Source: Nitrospiraceae bacterium (GTDB lineage: Bacteria > Nitrospirota > Thermodesulfovibrionia > UBA6902). Taken from it: a stretch of 6,575 bases of DNA. Positions 4,360-6,575 of this stretch are shown here, one piece after another. The stretch's first letter is position 1; each line of letters opens with the position of its first letter. A program made the translations under genes and the position numbers. The notes beneath the pieces were generated by a model. It saw only the letters and a list, made by a program, of their open reading frames with translations. It did no database searches and had not been told where the DNA came from. The stretch lies in NCBI GenBank assembly GCA_020354155.1, contig CP070644.1, forward strand, positions 1,784,754 through 1,791,328, in the 5' to 3' direction.

Positions 4360-6222
4360 ATGATCCAGGTCAGTAATTTAAACAAAGCATACGGACTGCA
4401 GACTGTCTTTGACGGGGCCGGATTCACAATCAACCCCGGAGAACGTGTCGGCCTTGTTGGAAGAAACGGGCACGGTAAGACCACACTGTTCAGGATGATA
4501 CTCGGAAAGGAACACCCTGACTCAGGCACCATAGGCATCCCCAATGATTACAGGCTCGGTCATCTGTCACAGCATATCCATTTCACAGAAGATACTGTCT
4601 TGAAAGAGGCATGCCTGAGCCTTCCTGCCACTGATGATGAAAAAGATGCATCCTACAAGGCAGAAACAATCCTCATGGGACTGGGTTTCACTACCGACGA
4701 TTTCACCGTTACTCCCTCGGGGCTGTCCGGTGGATTTCAGGTGCGGCTCAACCTTGCAAAGGTGCTTGTCTCTGATCCCAATATCCTGCTCCTCGATGAG
4801 CCCACAAATTATCTCGATATTGTTTCGCTTCGGTGGCTGGCGCAGTTTCTGCGCAGCTGGCAGAACGAGCTTATTATTATTACCCATGACCGAAGCTTCA
4901 TGGACAGTGTAACAACCCATACAATGGCCATCCATCGATGGAAAATTAAAAAAGTCACGGGACCTACAGACAAGGTGTATCAGCAATTGCTGATGGAAGA
5001 AGAGATATACAACAAAACGAGAATCAATGATGAGAAGAAACGTAAAGAGGTTGAACAGTTCATCAATCGATTCAGGGCAAAGGCAACCAAAGCGAGGGCC
5101 GTTCAGTCAAGGATCAAGGCGCTGCAGAAAAAGGAACGGCAGGAAGAGCTGTCTGAAATAAAAAATCTGGAATTTACCTTTAACGCTGCACCCTTTACAG
5201 GCAGGCAGCTTATGGAAGTCCAGAATCTCGCTTTTGGCTTTGCCCCCGAAGCTCCCCTGCTGATTGACGACCTGAGTTTTTACGTTGGAAAATATGACCG
5301 TATTGCCATTATCGGTAAAAACGGAAAGGGGAAGACTACTCTTCTGAATCTTCTGGCAGATGAATTAAGGCCTCTTTCGGGAACAATCAGCCGTCACAAA
5401 CATATGCATTCCGCCTATTTCGGACAGACAAACATACTCCGCCTGAACATGGAGAACACCGTTGAACAGGAGATCATGGGCTCCCATCCCGACCACAGCA
5501 GGAAAGCAGCCCGGGGAATATGCGGAGTCATGATGTTTCCCGGTGACAATGCCCTGAAAAAAATCAGTGTTCTCTCCGGTGGAGAAAAGAGCCGTGTCCT
5601 TCTGGGAAAACTGCTTGTCAGCCCGGCAAATATCCTTCTCCTTGATGAGCCGACCAACCACCTTGACATGGAATCCACTGAATCTCTTCTTGATGCTGTT
5701 GAAGATTTCAGCGGCGCAGTGATTATCGTGACCCATAGTGAAATGATACTTCATGCCGTTGCCACTCGGTTGATCGTCTTTGATGAGGGCAAGGTTACTT
5801 TTTTTGAAGGCTCGTATCAGGATTTTCTCAAACGCGTGGGATGGTCCGATGAGAGGCAGAATGTTAACCGTGGGCCCCTATCGACACAATCTGCGAATGA
5901 ACCTGTTGACAGGAAATTACTCCGCCGTCAGAGAGCCGATTTAATCAATGAGAAATCCCGCACTCTTGGCAGCCTGAAAAAAAGTATCCATGAAATTGAA
6001 CGTGAAATCATAGGACTGGAAAAGAAAATCAGCAGGGACAACAGTGCCCTTCTTGATGCTTCGGTACAGGGAGAGGGTGAGAAGATAAAAAAACTGTCAA
6101 AGGAAGTCCATGATTCCAGATCAAGGATTGACTCCCTCTTTACTGAACTTGAGCATTTTCATGCCAGGCTTGAAAAAAGCACGAAGGAATTTGAAGAACG
6201 GCTGCGGCATACGGAATTATGA
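4360..6222 (+). CDS. ABC-F family ATPase (ribosome-associated, translation factor type), 620 aa
   Basis: Two ABC ATPase domains sit in one chain without membrane segments, as in EttA, Uup and YheS, proteins that bind the ribosomal E site. NBD1: Walker A GRNGHGKTT (34-42), signature LSGGF (122-126), Walker B ILLLDEPTN (142-150), switch His176. The charged helical P-site tRNA-interaction linker spans about 205-275 (EEEIYNKTRINDEKKRKEVE, then RAKATKARAVQSRIKAL). NBD2: Walker A GKNGKGKTT (319-327), signature LSGGE (405-409), Walker B ILLLDEPTNHLD (425-436), switch His459. Residues 515-618 form a long charged coiled coil like the Uup/YheS C-terminal extension. All catalytic residues are present and the length is normal. 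NBD1 has Phe after LSGG, where Glu or Gln is more usual. The domain plan is closest to YheS/Uup, but I do not assign a symbol. The ATG at 4360 has no clear Shine-Dalgarno; it ends 15 bases from the convergent next gene. Confidence 0.93.
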   Translation: MIQVSNLNKAYGLQTVFDGAGFTINPGERVGLVGRNGHGKTTLFRMILGKEHPDSGTIGIPNDYRLGHLSQHIHFTEDTVLKEACLSLPATDDEKDASYKAETILMGLGFTTDDFTVTPSGLSGGFQVRLNLAKVLVSDPNILLLDEPTNYLDIVSLRWLAQFLRSWQNELIIITHDRSFMDSVTTHTMAIHRWKIKKVTGPTDKVYQQLLMEEEIYNKTRINDEKKRKEVEQFINRFRAKATKARAVQSRIKALQKKERQEELSEIKNLEFTFNAAPFTGRQLMEVQNLAFGFAPEAPLLIDDLSFYVGKYDRIAIIGKNGKGKTTLLNLLADELRPLSGTISRHKHMHSAYFGQTNILRLNMENTVEQEIMGSHPDHSRKAARGICGVMMFPGDNALKKISVLSGGEKSRVLLGKLLVSPANILLLDEPTNHLDMESTESLLDAVEDFSGAVIIVTHSEMILHAVATRLIVFDEGKVTFFEGSYQDFLKRVGWSDERQNVNRGPLSTQSANEPVDRKLLRRQRADLINEKSRTLGSLKKSIHEIEREIIGLEKKISRDNSALLDASVQGEGEKIKKLSKEVHDSRSRIDSLFTELEHFHARLEKSTKEFEERLRHTEL

Positions 6223-6237
6223 CGACAAAACAACCTG

Positions 6238-6575
6238 TCAATCAAGATTTCCCCGCAGTTTTTCTGCATTGAGAATCCGCTGAACGGCGATTTTGTATGC
6301 TGCCTTCCTCAGTGGCGTCCTGTCCTGTTCATACAGAGAATAGACCCCCTGGAAGGCATTGATCATAACATTCTTTAACTTCTTCAATACCTTCTCTTCT
6401 TCCCAGTAATCACTGTTCAGGTTCTGCATCCATTCAAGGTAACTGCCGGCAACCCCTCCTGCATTGGCAAGGACATCAGGGATAAGCATGATTGACTTTT
6501 CAATAAATATCTGGTCAGCATCCGTCGTTGTAGGGGCATTGGCCAGTTCAAGGACAATCTTTGCCTGCACATTAC
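6238..6575 (-). CDS. Glutamate dehydrogenase, C-terminal part (gene continues past the right edge)
   Basis: The 111 visible codons read from the right edge to a TGA (complement of 6238-6240). They carry AKIVLELANAPTTTDAD, then IPDVLANAGGVAGSYLEWMQN. These are hallmarks of the Glu/Leu/Phe/Val dehydrogenase family: the ANxPTT loop of the NAD(P) domain, and the NAGGVxxSYxEWxQN segment whose Ser helps bind the glutamate side chain. The remaining helices (YWEEEKVLKKLKNVMINAF, then TPLRKAAYKIAVQRIL) complete the family's usual C-terminus. The enzyme interconverts glutamate with 2-oxoglutarate and ammonium. The SYxEW segment favours glutamate over leucine dehydrogenase. Coenzyme preference cannot be judged because the nucleotide-binding fingerprint lies outside. 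The apparent start near 6570 is a GTG valine inside the gene, not its true start. Confidence 0.92.
   Translation of the reverse strand, partial: NVQAKIVLELANAPTTTDADQIFIEKSIMLIPDVLANAGGVAGSYLEWMQNLNSDYWEEEKVLKKLKNVMINAFQGVYSLYEQDRTPLRKAAYKIAVQRILNAEKLRGNLD

Noticed and set aside
4567..5754. ORFs in other frames inside the ABC-F gene
   Set aside because: All are shadows of conserved ATPase motifs in the true frame.
1..6575. Reassigned genetic code with TGA as a sense codon
   Set aside because: The hypothetical gene, methyltransferase, ABC-F and glutamate dehydrogenase genes all end naturally at TGA, so TGA is a normal stop here.
1..6575. CRISPR array, tRNA or rRNA genes
   Set aside because: No regularly spaced direct repeats and no cloverleaf or rRNA-like sequence were seen on either strand.

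Overview
The window reads as chromosomal DNA from a Gram-negative bacterium of moderate GC content. It carries a lipoprotein with an outer-membrane-type lipobox, Shine-Dalgarno sites of the GGAGG type, and short dispersed repeats ending in GNAATGAC. The protein set (a periplasmic OB-fold protein of the NrfJ-like kind, a YHS lipoprotein, a PhcB-like methyltransferase, a DUF6982-like protein) makes me think of an anaerobic or metal-/sulfur-cycling lineage such as Nitrospirota or the former Deltaproteobacteria. That placement is inference only. TGA ends at least five other genes here, so the genetic code is not reassigned.

Layout, left to right: (1) the last 33 codons of a probable nitronate-monooxygenase-like flavoprotein (+). 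(2) A 90-aa protein of unknown function (-). (3) A secreted 229-aa protein with two OB-fold-like domains (-), with a hairpin just past its stop. (4) A divergent promoter region holding inverted repeats and a good sigma-70 promoter. (5) A YHS-domain lipoprotein (+) whose frame is interrupted by one TGA, exactly where the family has its conserved cysteine. (6) A 77-bp miniature inverted-repeat element. (7) A two-part SAM methyltransferase (+). (8) A small HMA metal-binding protein (-). (9) A divergent intergenic region with a perfect TGTGA-N6-TCACA operator. (10) A 128-aa DUF6982-like protein (+). (11) A repeat remnant with a UUCG hairpin. (12) A full-length ABC-F ATPase (+). (13) The C-terminal part of glutamate dehydrogenase (-), running off the right edge.

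The main result is the YHS gene at 1576-2043. Read through the TGA at 1867-1869, it gives a complete 155-aa lipoprotein that matches the family on both sides of the stop. Twelve bases after the TGA there is a perfect 7-bp hairpin with a GGUC loop, at the spacing and with the loop core expected of a bacterial SECIS element. The simplest reading is a selenoprotein with selenocysteine at residue 98, not a broken gene. Standard gene calling would cut it to 97 residues.

The genes do not form one clear operon: strands alternate and most genes appear to be single transcription units. The HMA protein and the YHS lipoprotein both come from metal-associated families and lie about 1.2 kb apart, but a functional link is only a suggestion.
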